Origin: an uncultured Clostridia bacterium
Lineage (GTDB): Bacteria; Bacillota; Clostridia; Christensenellales; Borkfalkiaceae
Assembly: GCA_947629485.1 (NCBI GenBank)
Contig: CANRDX010000010.1
Location: forward strand, 1 to 52,096
Direction of reading: 5' to 3'
DNA: 52,096 bases
The notes below the pieces were generated by a model. It did not search any database. It had not been told where the DNA came from and was given only the letters and a program-made list of their open reading frames with translations. Below are positions 41,951 through 50,008 of the stretch, piece by piece. The position numbers were made by a program, and so were the translations under genes. Within the stretch, counting starts at the first letter, position 1. Each line of letters opens with the position of its first letter.

Positions 41951-42358
41951 ATGATCCCCACAGTCAACGTCCTGCGCCTTGCGGCAAGGAGGGAGTTCGA
42001 GGGCAGGCTGGAATTTGAGTTCGAGCCGGAGGCAGATCTTCTCGATATTCCGTTCGTCGGTTTCTCGGGGCCTGTGCATGCAGAGCTTTTCTACGAGATC
42101 CTCGAAGACGGGGTGGAGATCGAGGGTGCCATCTCGTTTACTTTGACCGGCGCGTGTTCGCGGTGTCTCGAACATGCCGAGCGGCGCTACACGGGCGACG
42201 TCGAGGCGGTGTTCGTCCGCGGCAAGGGAGACGGCGAGAAATACGGATATACGAACGGCGTTGTTGTACTCGACGAAATGTTGCGCGACGCGATCATCTT
42301 CGCGCTTCCTTCGCGGCATCTGTGCGGAAGCTGCGGCGAGCCAGACGGGATATCATAA
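41951..42358 (+). CDS. DUF177 (YceD-like) protein upstream of rpmF
   Basis: 135 residues from ATG 41951, the first ATG after the promoter. It shows the DUF177 layout: a beta-rich N-terminal half, ISFTLTGACSRCLEHAER (CxxC) in the middle and a C-terminal CGSCGEPDG pair, likely binding zinc. In other bacteria YceD is tied to 23S rRNA/large-subunit maturation, and the gene nearly always precedes rpmF as here. There is no ribosome site, consistent with a leaderless or near-leaderless start. Confidence 0.85.
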   Translation: MIPTVNVLRLAARREFEGRLEFEFEPEADLLDIPFVGFSGPVHAELFYEILEDGVEIEGAISFTLTGACSRCLEHAERRYTGDVEAVFVRGKGDGEKYGYTNGVVVLDEMLRDAIIFALPSRHLCGSCGEPDGIS

Positions 42359-42382
42359 AAATTCGGAAAAAGAGGTGTAATT

Positions 42383-42571
42383 ATGGCAGTACCGAAAAGT
42401 AAACAATCGAAGAGCAGAACGGCTAAGCGGTTTGCGAACTACAAGGCTACGGCGCCCACGCTCGTCGAGTGTCCGCATTGCCACGAACTCAAAGTTGCGC
42501 ACAGAGTGTGCAAGAACTGCGGCTATTACGACGGAAAAGAAGTGATCGCGCAGGAAACGGAAAAGAAGTAA
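42383..42571 (+). CDS. rpmF: 50S ribosomal protein L32, zinc-binding form
   Basis: 62 residues; MAVPKSKQSKSRTAKRFA, then zinc ligands Cys30, Cys33, Cys43, Cys46 in CPHCHE and CKNCGYYDG. GAGGTG upstream. Co-transcribed with the DUF177 gene and ended by a terminator. Confidence 0.97.
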   Translation: MAVPKSKQSKSRTAKRFANYKATAPTLVECPHCHELKVAHRVCKNCGYYDGKEVIAQETEKK

Positions 42572-42588
42572 TTTTTTCACGAATGCCG

Positions 42589-42614
42589 AGGCGGACCGAT
42601 TCGTCCGCCTTTTT
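42589..42614 (+). terminator. Terminator after rpmF
   Basis: AGGCGGAC, loop CGATTC, GTCCGCCT, then TTTTC. Confidence 0.87.
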
Positions 42615-42652
42615 CGTACCTTTTCGGCTTTGGAACATGATTCGGAGGAGCT

Positions 42653-43441
42653 ATGAACGAGACCGCACTCTTCAAACTTTCATACGGCGTCTACATCTGC
42701 ACCTCGTGGGACGAGGGAAGGCCCGTCGGCTGCGTCGCCAACAGCGCCATGCAGGTGACTTCCGCTCCCGCGACCGTCGCCGTCAGTATCAACAAAAAGA
42801 ATTATACGCATAAGTGCGTCGAGGAGACGGGGTACTTTGCGATCACCGTTCTCGGCGAGAAGTCAGACCCCTCGCTCATCGGAAGATTCGGCTTTACCTC
42901 GTCGCGCGAGCGCGACAAGTTCGACGGCGTTCGCTACACCGTCCGCGGCAAGCTACCCGTTCCCGACGGCGGCATCGCCTATCTCTCGTGCAGGGTGGTG
43001 GACCGCTGGGAGACTTCCACGCATACCGTCTTTCTCGGCGAGGTCATCGACTGCGACCATCTCCAAAAGGGCAAGCCGATGACGTATGCCTACTATCACG
43101 AAGTGTTGAAGGGAAAGACGAGCGTCAACGCCCCCACCTTCATCGAAGAGGCGGAGAGCGACGGCGGCGCGAAAGAGAAATGGGTGTGCAACGTCTGCGG
43201 CTATGAGTACGATGGGGATATTCCGTTCGAGGAGCTTCCCGAGGATTGGGTCTGCCCGCTCTGCGGTATGGGCAAGGATATGTTTGAAAAGCGCGCCGCC
43301 GCGCCCGCCAAGAAGAAGGCGGTGTGGGTGTGCGACATCTGCGGCTACGAGTACGACGGGGATATCCCGTTTGAAGAGCTTCCAAAGGATTGGGTCTGCC
43401 CGCTCTGCGGCGTCGGAAAAGAGAACTTTCATCTTAAATAA
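42653..43441 (+). CDS. Flavin reductase domain fused to two rubredoxin domains (Hrb-like)
   Basis: 262 residues. The first ~165 form a flavin-reductase/FMN-binding split barrel ([42 protein letters not shown]). Two nearly identical rubredoxin domains follow: Cys179, 182, 201, 204 and Cys227, 230, 249, 252 ([18 protein letters not shown] ... WVCPLCG), 48 residues apart and joined by a basic Ala/Lys linker. A flavin-rubredoxin fusion with one rubredoxin (Hrb) in acetogens passes electrons to flavodiiron proteins that remove O2 or NO. This one likely does the same with a duplicated electron carrier. Cytoplasmic. CGGAGG before the ATG; own terminator. Confidence 0.93.
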   Translation: MNETALFKLSYGVYICTSWDEGRPVGCVANSAMQVTSAPATVAVSINKKNYTHKCVEETGYFAITVLGEKSDPSLIGRFGFTSSRERDKFDGVRYTVRGKLPVPDGGIAYLSCRVVDRWETSTHTVFLGEVIDCDHLQKGKPMTYAYYHEVLKGKTSVNAPTFIEEAESDGGAKEKWVCNVCGYEYDGDIPFEELPEDWVCPLCGMGKDMFEKRAAAPAKKKAVWVCDICGYEYDGDIPFEELPKDWVCPLCGVGKENFHLK

Positions 43442-43451
43442 ATAACATTGC

Positions 43452-43478
43452 AAAAAGCCCGCTTTTGCGGGCTTTTTT
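43452..43478 (+). terminator. Terminator after the rubredoxin fusion gene
   Basis: AAAAAGCCCGC, loop TTTT, GCGGGCTTTTTT. Confidence 0.93.
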
Positions 43479-43595
43479 CTTTGATTTTTTACAGTTTTTA
43501 CATTATTTCGATAAATGTCTAAATAATAATATGCACAAGTGCGCGCATGCGCATACAGGGCGGTGGAAAAAATTTCGGAAAAAGATAAAAAACGC

Positions 43596-43624
43596 TTGAC
43601 AAATGCCCGCGGGAGGTATATGCT
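43596..43624 (+). promoter_or_regulatory. Promoter of the csoR-copA operon
   Basis: TTGACA (43596-43601), 17-base spacer, TATGCT (43619-43624). The CsoR operator lies just downstream. Confidence 0.78.
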
Positions 43625-43627
43625 GAA

Positions 43628-43645
43628 TATACCCTATTGGGTATA
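43628..43645. promoter_or_regulatory. Probable CsoR operator
   Basis: Perfect inverted repeat TATACCC-TATT-GGGTATA centred near the predicted transcript start. The C/G-tract palindrome is the typical CsoR binding form, so repressor bound here would block transcription until Cu(I) releases it. Confidence 0.75.
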
Positions 43646-43657
43646 GGAGAACATACG

Positions 43658-43945
43658 ATGGAAAACTGTGCGGAAAAAAAGAAGCATCGGAGCGATTCCG
43701 AAAAGAGAGCGCTCATCGCGCGCATCAACCGTATCGCGGGGCAGATGAACGGCATTCGGCGCATGATCGAGGAGGATTGCTATTGCACCGACGTCCTCAT
43801 CCAGCTCACCGCCATTGAAAAGGCGGTCAAGAGCCTTGCCGCCGTGGTGTTCAAGGAGCACGTGCACAGCTGCCTTGTGGAGAACATTCAAAACGGCGAT
43901 CTCAGCGTCCTCGACGAGCTTGCCGACCTTTTCCGAAAATTCTGA
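43658..43945 (+). CDS. csoR: Copper-sensing repressor CsoR
   Basis: 95 residues from ATG 43658 (TAGGAGA upstream, overlapping the operator flank). All-helical CsoR/RcnR family: RALIARINRIAGQMNGIRRMIEED, CYCTDVLIQLTAIEKAVKSL, then FKEHVHSC. The Cu(I) ligand set Cys43, His68, Cys72 is present. Cytoplasmic tetrameric repressor that leaves DNA when copper binds. First gene of the operon with copA, and its operator is visible upstream, so it is autoregulated (inference from arrangement). Confidence 0.93.
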   Translation: MENCAEKKKHRSDSEKRALIARINRIAGQMNGIRRMIEEDCYCTDVLIQLTAIEKAVKSLAAVVFKEHVHSCLVENIQNGDLSVLDELADLFRKF

Positions 43946-43981
43946 CGGGGATCTTTTAAGAACCTTCATCGGAGGTGCTGC

Positions 43982-46216
43982 ATGAAAAAGAAATTTTCCG
44001 TGACCGGCATGATGTGCGCGGCGTGCGCCGCAGGGATCGAACGCACCGTGCGAAAGATCGCGGGCGTTTCCCTGTGCAACGTTTCGCTCATGGGGGAGTG
44101 CATGGAAGCGGAATTCGACGAGACCGCTACGAGCGAAGAGGGGATCGAGGCGGCAGTTCGCTCCCTCGGCTACGGGATCTACGACTATGGGAAAGTCCCC
44201 GAAAAGAAGAAGAGGGGGCTGTCGCTTTTTACGCGCTTTCTCGTCTCCCTCATTTTGCTCGTTCCCGAGATGTATCTTGCGATGGGGCACATGATAAGCG
44301 CCTCGATCGTGCCGCACGGGTGGCTGAACTACGGATTTCAGATCGCGCTCACCTTTGCCGTGCTCGCCGTCAACTATCCCTTCTTCGTGAGCGGCGTGCG
44401 GGCTGCGGTCAAGCTCGTCCCCAATATGGATACCCTCGTCTCGTTGGGAGCGGCCGTATCCTTTATTTACAGCTTCGTCACGGTTTCTCTCGACCCTGCG
44501 ACGCACACCGTATTCTTTGAATCGGCGGCGATGATCGTCACCCTCGTGACGCTCGGCAAATTCTTGGAGGATAAGAGCAAGAAGCGGACGGGGAAAGAGC
44601 TGGAAAAACTGCGCTCCCTCGCCCCCGACGTCGTGACGGTCGAGCGCGACGGGACGGAATGCGAGGTATCCATGTCCGAGGTAGAGGTGGGAGATCTCGT
44701 GATCGTGAAGCAGGGCGAGAGCATCGCCGTAGACGGAACGATCGAATCGGGGAGCGCGTTTGCGGATACCTCCGCCGTGACGGGCGAGAGCCTGCCCGTA
44801 GAGCTTGGAAAGGGTCAAAGGGCGGTGAGCGCCTCCATCGTCACGAGCGGGTACCTCAAAATCCGCGCCGAAAAGGTGGGGGAGGATACCATGCTCTCGG
44901 GCATCATCCGCATGGTGCGCGAGGCCGGCGCCTCCAAAGCGCCCATTCAAAAGCTCGCCGATAAGATCTCGGCGTTCTTCGTTCCCGTCGTCGTGGGGCT
45001 TGCCCTTCTCACCTTCCTCATCTGGATGTTGGCGACGCACGATCTCTACAAGGCGTTCAACTACGGCGTGAGCGTCATCGTCATTTCCTGCCCCTGCGCT
45101 CTGGGTCTCGCGACGCCTGTCGCTGTGATGGCGGCGACGGGGCGGGGCGCGGCGTCGGGCGTCCTCTTCAAGAATGCGGAAGCGCTGCAAAAGCTTGCCA
45201 CGGTGCACGAAGTCTTTCTCGATAAGACCGCGACGCTCACCGAGGGGAGACCCCAAGTCGTCTTTTTTGAAAGCTACGGGGAGAACGCCGAGCGCATCGC
45301 CTACGCCCTCGAAATCAAGCTGAACCATCCCCTCGCAAGCTGTATCACGGCTTTTTGCAAGGAGGGCGAAGCGGGCGAAGATGTTCGTTATATCACGGGC
45401 ATGGGTGCTACGGGCGTCGTCAACGGGCAAAGATTTTACCTCGGGAACGCCCGCATGATGCAGGCGAAAAATGTGAAGTTCGAGGAGCAACTTTCCACCT
45501 ATAAGACCCTCTCCGAAGAGGGCAAGACGGTGCTCTTTCTTGCAGATGAAAAGCGCGTCTTGGCGCTGTTCGCCCTCGCCGACACCCTCAAAGAGGGGAG
45601 CAAAAAAGCCGTCGAAGAGCTTACCGCGCTTGGGTGCCTTCCTATCATGCTCACGGGGGACAACGAGGCGGTGGCAAGGCATATCGCGAAGGAAGCGGGG
45701 CTTCCGCCCTACGGGGACTGCGTGCGCGCCGAGCTTCTTCCCGAGGAAAAGCTCGACTATGTGCGCGGCGCGCGCTTCAAAAACGAGGAGGCAAAGGAGC
45801 GCTCCCGCGACGCCCGCCGCAGGAATGCCTACGTCGCTATGGTGGGGGACGGCATCAACGACGCGCCCGCCCTCAAAGAGGCGGACATCGGCATAGCGAT
45901 GGGAAACGGCACCGACGTCGCCATCGAGAGCGCGGACGTCGTTCTCGTCAAGGGCGACCTTTCCGCCGCGCCCGAAGCCGTGCGCCTTGCGAAAAAGACG
46001 ATGCGTATCATCAAGCAAAATCTCTTTTGGGCGTTCTTCTATAACGTCATCGGGATCCCCCTTGCGGCGGGCGCGTTCGCCTTTGCGGGGGTTTCCCTCA
46101 ACCCCATGATCGCCGCCGCCGCGATGAGCCTTTCCTCGCTGTTTGTGGTGACCAACGCGCTGCGGCTGACGCGCTTCGTCAGGCGGCTCGGCTCGGGGAA
46201 GGACGGCGGGCGGTAA
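43982..46216 (+). CDS. copA: Copper-exporting P1B-type ATPase
   Basis: 744 residues. One N-terminal HMA metal-binding domain (GMMCAAC, residues ~9-15), eight predicted membrane helices, actuator loop VTGESLPVE, the transmembrane CPC site ISCPCALGLATP, the nucleotide-domain NHPLA, LTGDN and MVGDGINDAP, and TM8 MSLSSLFVVTNALRL typical of Cu(I) pumps. The phosphorylation motif reads DKTAT (Asp414) where P-type ATPases nearly always have DKTGT; the aspartate itself is intact. A basic insertion KNEEAKERSRDARRRN precedes the hinge motif. Pumps Cu(I) outward. Downstream of csoR by 36 bases, with CGGAGG. Confidence 0.94.
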   Translation: MKKKFSVTGMMCAACAAGIERTVRKIAGVSLCNVSLMGECMEAEFDETATSEEGIEAAVRSLGYGIYDYGKVPEKKKRGLSLFTRFLVSLILLVPEMYLAMGHMISASIVPHGWLNYGFQIALTFAVLAVNYPFFVSGVRAAVKLVPNMDTLVSLGAAVSFIYSFVTVSLDPATHTVFFESAAMIVTLVTLGKFLEDKSKKRTGKELEKLRSLAPDVVTVERDGTECEVSMSEVEVGDLVIVKQGESIAVDGTIESGSAFADTSAVTGESLPVELGKGQRAVSASIVTSGYLKIRAEKVGEDTMLSGIIRMVREAGASKAPIQKLADKISAFFVPVVVGLALLTFLIWMLATHDLYKAFNYGVSVIVISCPCALGLATPVAVMAATGRGAASGVLFKNAEALQKLATVHEVFLDKTATLTEGRPQVVFFESYGENAERIAYALEIKLNHPLASCITAFCKEGEAGEDVRYITGMGATGVVNGQRFYLGNARMMQAKNVKFEEQLSTYKTLSEEGKTVLFLADEKRVLALFALADTLKEGSKKAVEELTALGCLPIMLTGDNEAVARHIAKEAGLPPYGDCVRAELLPEEKLDYVRGARFKNEEAKERSRDARRRNAYVAMVGDGINDAPALKEADIGIAMGNGTDVAIESADVVLVKGDLSAAPEAVRLAKKTMRIIKQNLFWAFFYNVIGIPLAAGAFAFAGVSLNPMIAAAAMSLSSLFVVTNALRLTRFVRRLGSGKDGGR

Positions 46217-46232
46217 ACTTCGGTAAAAGAAA

Positions 46233-46260
46233 GAGCGGCTTATCTGCCGCCCTTTTTTTG
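46233..46260 (+). terminator. Terminator of the copper operon
   Basis: GCGGC, loop TTATCT, GCCGC, then CCTTTTTTTG. Confidence 0.75.
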
Positions 46261-46285
46261 TGTTGCGAAGCCCGCCGTGAAATCA

Positions 46286-46314
46286 TTGACATTTATAATA
46301 GACTTTGATATAAT
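46286..46314 (+). promoter_or_regulatory. Promoter of the two-gene membrane-protein operon
   Basis: TTGACA (46286-46291), 17-base AT-rich spacer, TATAAT (46309-46314): perfect consensus. It leaves a ~130-base leader before ATG 46452. Confidence 0.88.
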
Positions 46315-46451
46315 ATAGACAGTACACCGCACTCATGCCCTTTTTCCGTCTCTTCCCGCCCCGTTTCGGGCGCGAGCGGAAAAGAGGGGAGCGGCGAGGT
46401 ATTCTTTACGATCAAGCGTTTTGCGATAGAATAGATCCGAGGAAGAAGAGT

Positions 46452-47273
46452 ATGCGCGCATTATTTGAACATTGGAAATACATCTTCAAGAACTTTTGGT
46501 TCGTGCTGCCGTTCGCGTTGTTGCCTGCGGTTTTTCTCGCTCTCTCGCTCGATTATTCGGGGATCAACGTCTTTGTCCGCGCGTTCTGCACGGGCGATCC
46601 GCGGACGGGGTTCCTCGACTATTTCCGCGTGTGGAGCATGATCCGCGTGGACTCTTTGCTCGGCGGGATCTTCGATCTTCTCGCGTTCGTCTGTATCGTG
46701 GTGTTCGTCACCCTGCTTCTCGCGCTCGTGGAAAAGCACATGCGCATCGGCAAGCGCACCCTCTCGGGGCTTTACAGCGAGTTCTGGAACCTGCTCCTGC
46801 CCGTTCTTCTCATAACGCTCGCTTACCTTGCGCTCTATGAGCTTTGGGCGGTCATTCTTGCCGCGCTTCTCTTCGTGATCGCGCAGTTTCAGGCGACCGC
46901 GCTCGTCTACTTCTTCTCGGCGCTCGTCTTTCTTCTCGTCACGTTCGCCCTTCTCTATGCCGCGACGGTGCTCTATTTGTGGCTTCCCTGCAAGCAGGTG
47001 ACGGGATTCGGCGCATACGAGGCGTTCGTCTATTCCTACCGCCTTATGACGGGGGTGCGTTGGCAGCTTCTGTTTTCGCTCTCCGTCTCCTTCCTTTCGG
47101 GCATGGTAGTGGTCGGCGCGGCGGCGTTTCTTCCCGAAGCGGCGTTCCGCCCGATCGTCATCGTCCTCTACTGCCTGTTGATCTCCAGCTTTTCCGTGCG
47201 CATGGAGACTGTCTATTTCCGCACGGATAAATTGGACAGAGAGGATCTTTTGTTAAGTTACAGGGGGTACTAA
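46452..47273 (+). CDS. Hypothetical integral membrane protein, about six TM segments
   Basis: 273 residues from ATG 46452, chosen for its GAGGAAG ribosome site; an in-frame ATG at 46335 has none. Begins MRALFEHWKYIFKNFWFVL, then hydrophobic segments near residues 15-33, 65-90, 110-132, 135-165, 200-225 and 228-250. No charged catalytic motif. I do not recognise the family. The next gene begins directly after its stop and is also a multi-pass protein, so the pair may form one membrane complex. Confidence 0.78.
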   Translation: MRALFEHWKYIFKNFWFVLPFALLPAVFLALSLDYSGINVFVRAFCTGDPRTGFLDYFRVWSMIRVDSLLGGIFDLLAFVCIVVFVTLLLALVEKHMRIGKRTLSGLYSEFWNLLLPVLLITLAYLALYELWAVILAALLFVIAQFQATALVYFFSALVFLLVTFALLYAATVLYLWLPCKQVTGFGAYEAFVYSYRLMTGVRWQLLFSLSVSFLSGMVVVGAAAFLPEAAFRPIVIVLYCLLISSFSVRMETVYFRTDKLDREDLLLSYRGY

Positions 47274-48224
47274 ATGCGTTTCAGACACTCCGTAAGGCTC
47301 ACCATCGACGAGTTCTCCAATGTCTTTAAGCTGCTCTTGTTCCGCGTGATCACGGGCGTTGTCTTTTTCAGCCTCGCCTACGTCATTTTGCGGTTGGGGC
47401 TTAGAAGTATCATGGAGAGCGCGGAGCTTGGCGAGCTGAAATCTCTCGTCGGCGACTTCTTCACCGCGCTCGTTCACGGGGATTACGGGCGGCTTCGCAC
47501 GCTGCCGGACGATATTACCGAAGCGCTCTCGGCATTCGCAAAGCTCCTCGGCGCGCAGACTGGTTCCATCGTCGGCTCCATCATCGGCGTCTGCGTCATG
47601 TACCTGCTCGTGCGCTATCTCAACGGCATCGCGATGTTCGCCCTCGGCGGCGTCGTGAACGATCGCATGAGCTTGGACGCCAAGACGAGCTTTTCCTCCT
47701 CCTTTGTGAAAAATATCGGACAGGGGTCGCTCTATCAGCTCGTATACGTTCCCATTACGTTCGTTTACGACGTCCTCTCGGTGCTCGCCTGCGTGCTGCT
47801 GTTTTTCTACATTCCCTCGCTGCTCATGCGTTGGAGCCTCATTACGGTGCTCCTTTCGCTCTCGCTCTCCCTCACGCTTATCCTCTGCTTGCAGGCGCTC
47901 AAACTGACCTTCTTCTCGGCATGGATGCCCTCGATGATCGCGGAGGGGAAGACGATCCGCCAAGCGTTCCTTCGGTCCGTGCGCGGCAAAGGGGACTTTG
48001 TGCGGAGGTTCGCCGCCTATCTCATCTCAACCTATCTCATCTTCATCGTCAATGTGGGCTGCGGACTTCTCACGCTGGGCAGTTCCCTCATCATCACCGT
48101 CTCGCTCAGCTACTTCTTCCTCATCGTGATGCAGTTCGTCAACTACTACCGCGACGCGGGCAAACAATACTTCCTCTCCCACGGCCACATCGCCGAAACG
48201 GACGGGGAGGATCGTAAAAACTGA
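47274..48224 (+). CDS. Hypothetical integral membrane protein, about six TM segments
   Basis: 316 residues; ATG follows the upstream TAA with no gap, and GGGGG lies in the end of the upstream gene, so translational coupling is likely. N-terminal RHSVRLTIDEFSNVFKLLLFR resembles the amphipathic start of the partner. Hydrophobic segments at about residues 20-42, 98-120, 160-185, 190-210, 245-265 and 268-290. The layout resembles membrane proteins annotated only as DUF families in Firmicutes; function unknown. Confidence 0.78.
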   Translation: MRFRHSVRLTIDEFSNVFKLLLFRVITGVVFFSLAYVILRLGLRSIMESAELGELKSLVGDFFTALVHGDYGRLRTLPDDITEALSAFAKLLGAQTGSIVGSIIGVCVMYLLVRYLNGIAMFALGGVVNDRMSLDAKTSFSSSFVKNIGQGSLYQLVYVPITFVYDVLSVLACVLLFFYIPSLLMRWSLITVLLSLSLSLTLILCLQALKLTFFSAWMPSMIAEGKTIRQAFLRSVRGKGDFVRRFAAYLISTYLIFIVNVGCGLLTLGSSLIITVSLSYFFLIVMQFVNYYRDAGKQYFLSHGHIAETDGEDRKN

Positions 48225-48231
48225 AATCGAA

Positions 48232-48257
48232 GGCGCGCGGGTTTTCCGCGCCCTTTT
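48232..48257 (+). terminator. Terminator between the membrane pair and the mutase gene
   Basis: GGCGCGCGG, loop GTTTT, CCGCGCC, then CTTTTTAC. The mutase start is only 13 bases downstream, so it may act as a leaky attenuator rather than a full stop. Confidence 0.7.
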
Positions 48258-48269
48258 TACGGAGCAAAT

Positions 48270-49982
48270 ATGGACTATCGCAAGATCTATAAAGCATGGA
48301 TGAACGATCCCCGCCTCTCGGAGGAAGCCCGCCGAGAGCTTGAAGGGGTGAACGAAAAGGAGAAGGAATACCGCTTCGGCGCGGAACTTCGCTTCGGGAC
48401 CGCGGGCATGCGCGGGATCATCGGCTACGGTATCAACATGATGAACGTATACACCGTCCGCCGCGCGACGAAGGGGCTTGCAGACTATCTCAAAACCGTG
48501 GAAAGGGCGGCGGAACGCGGCGTGGTCATCTCCTACGACACGCGCAGAAATTCCCGCGTCTTTGCGCGGGCGGCGGCGGGCGTGCTCGCGGCAAACGGCG
48601 TGAAGGTCTACCTCTTCGGCAGCGTGCATCCCGTACCCATGCTCTCGTTTGCCATCCGCAGGCTGGGGACGGCGGCGGGGATCATGATCACCGCTTCGCA
48701 CAATCCCAAAGAATACAACGGGTACAAGGTCTACGGGGAGGACGGCGCGCAGATGTCCCCCGAGGCGACGGAGGCCGTCGTCGGAAAGATCATGGCGATC
48801 TCCGATCTTCTCGGCGTTGAGGGCGACGAGGAAAGCCCGCTCATTCTGCCCGTTCCCGCATATGTCGATGAGGAATACATCGCCGCGCTTGCGAAGCTCA
48901 CGCTCTCTCCCGAGGCGGTGAAGGCGTGCGGCGCGCGGCTGAAACTCGTCTATACGCCCGTGCACGGATCGGGGTATATCCCCGTCATGCGCATTCTCGA
49001 TCTGCTCGGGATCCATGTGACGGTGGTGGAGGAGCAGGTCGCGGAGGATCCCGATTTCTCCACGGTAGAAGTTCCCAATCCCGAGTTCAAGGAGACGCTT
49101 TCGCGCGGCATTGCGCTCGCGGATAAGATCGAGGCGGACGTCGTGTTCGGCACCGACCCCGATTCCGACCGCCTCGGCGTTGCCGTCAAGAACGACGAGG
49201 GGGAGTTCGTCGCGCTCTCGGGCAACCAAGTGGGCATCTTGCTCCTCGACTACATTCTCACCCGCCTCAAAGAGGAGAACGCGCTTCCCGTAAACGCTGC
49301 CGTCGTCAAGTCCTTCGTCTCGACGGGAATGGCGAAACTGATCTGCGACGAGTTCGGGGTGACCCTCTTCGAGACGCCCGTCGGATTCAAGTTCATCGGC
49401 GAGAAGATCAAGGAGTGGGAAGAGAACAAAAAGTTTGAATTCGTGTTCGGGTTCGAGGAATCGTGCGGCTACTTACGGGGCACCCATGCCCGCGATAAGG
49501 ACGCCGTGGTCGCCTCCATGCTCTGCGCGGAGATGGTATGCTTCTACACCTTCTCTCATAACACGGTGTATAAAAGGCTCATGGAGATCTACGAAAAATA
49601 CGGGTTCGTGCTCGATCGGAACATCTCCGTAAAATATGCGGGGCTGAACGCGATGAAGGAGATGAACGCCGTGGTAGACGGGCTTATGCGCTGCAAGGTC
49701 GCCTCTTTCGGGCCGTATAAGGTGGAGGCGGTGCGCGATTATTCCGCCGATCGCCGCATTGCGCACGACGGCACGGTCTCCAAGCTCGGGATCCCCAAGT
49801 GCAACTGCGTGTACTACGAACTCGCGGGCGGCGGGTTCATCTGCGTGCGTCCCTCGGGGACGGAACCGAAACTCAAAATCTATTATTCGCTGAAAGCGGA
49901 GGGGGAGGCGGCTGCGCTTGCCGCGCTTTCCGCATGCGAAGGGGACATGCAAAAACTGCTCGCGCTTGCCAAAGAAGCGTGA
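48270..49982 (+). CDS. Phosphoglucomutase/phosphomannomutase
   Basis: 570 residues, the long alpha-D-phosphohexomutase form. Motifs in order: RFGTAGMRGI (start of domain 1), active-site serine loop ITASHNPKEYNGYKVYG, metal loop GTDPDSDRLGV, sugar-binding GFEESCGYLRG and phosphate-binding RPSGTEPKLKIYYS. Interconverts glucose-1-phosphate and glucose-6-phosphate for glycogen, sugar nucleotide and envelope synthesis. CGGAG before the ATG. It could also act on mannose phosphates. Confidence 0.95.
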   Translation: MDYRKIYKAWMNDPRLSEEARRELEGVNEKEKEYRFGAELRFGTAGMRGIIGYGINMMNVYTVRRATKGLADYLKTVERAAERGVVISYDTRRNSRVFARAAAGVLAANGVKVYLFGSVHPVPMLSFAIRRLGTAAGIMITASHNPKEYNGYKVYGEDGAQMSPEATEAVVGKIMAISDLLGVEGDEESPLILPVPAYVDEEYIAALAKLTLSPEAVKACGARLKLVYTPVHGSGYIPVMRILDLLGIHVTVVEEQVAEDPDFSTVEVPNPEFKETLSRGIALADKIEADVVFGTDPDSDRLGVAVKNDEGEFVALSGNQVGILLLDYILTRLKEENALPVNAAVVKSFVSTGMAKLICDEFGVTLFETPVGFKFIGEKIKEWEENKKFEFVFGFEESCGYLRGTHARDKDAVVASMLCAEMVCFYTFSHNTVYKRLMEIYEKYGFVLDRNISVKYAGLNAMKEMNAVVDGLMRCKVASFGPYKVEAVRDYSADRRIAHDGTVSKLGIPKCNCVYYELAGGGFICVRPSGTEPKLKIYYSLKAEGEAAALAALSACEGDMQKLLALAKEA

Positions 49983-50008
49983 GCGTAAATAATGATAGGG
50001 GTGAAAAA

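Noticed and set aside
43634..46018. 794-codon open frame on the minus strand opposite csoR and copA
   Set aside because: csoR and copA are unmistakable; the antisense product is His/Arg/Gly-rich low complexity with no motif or ribosome site.
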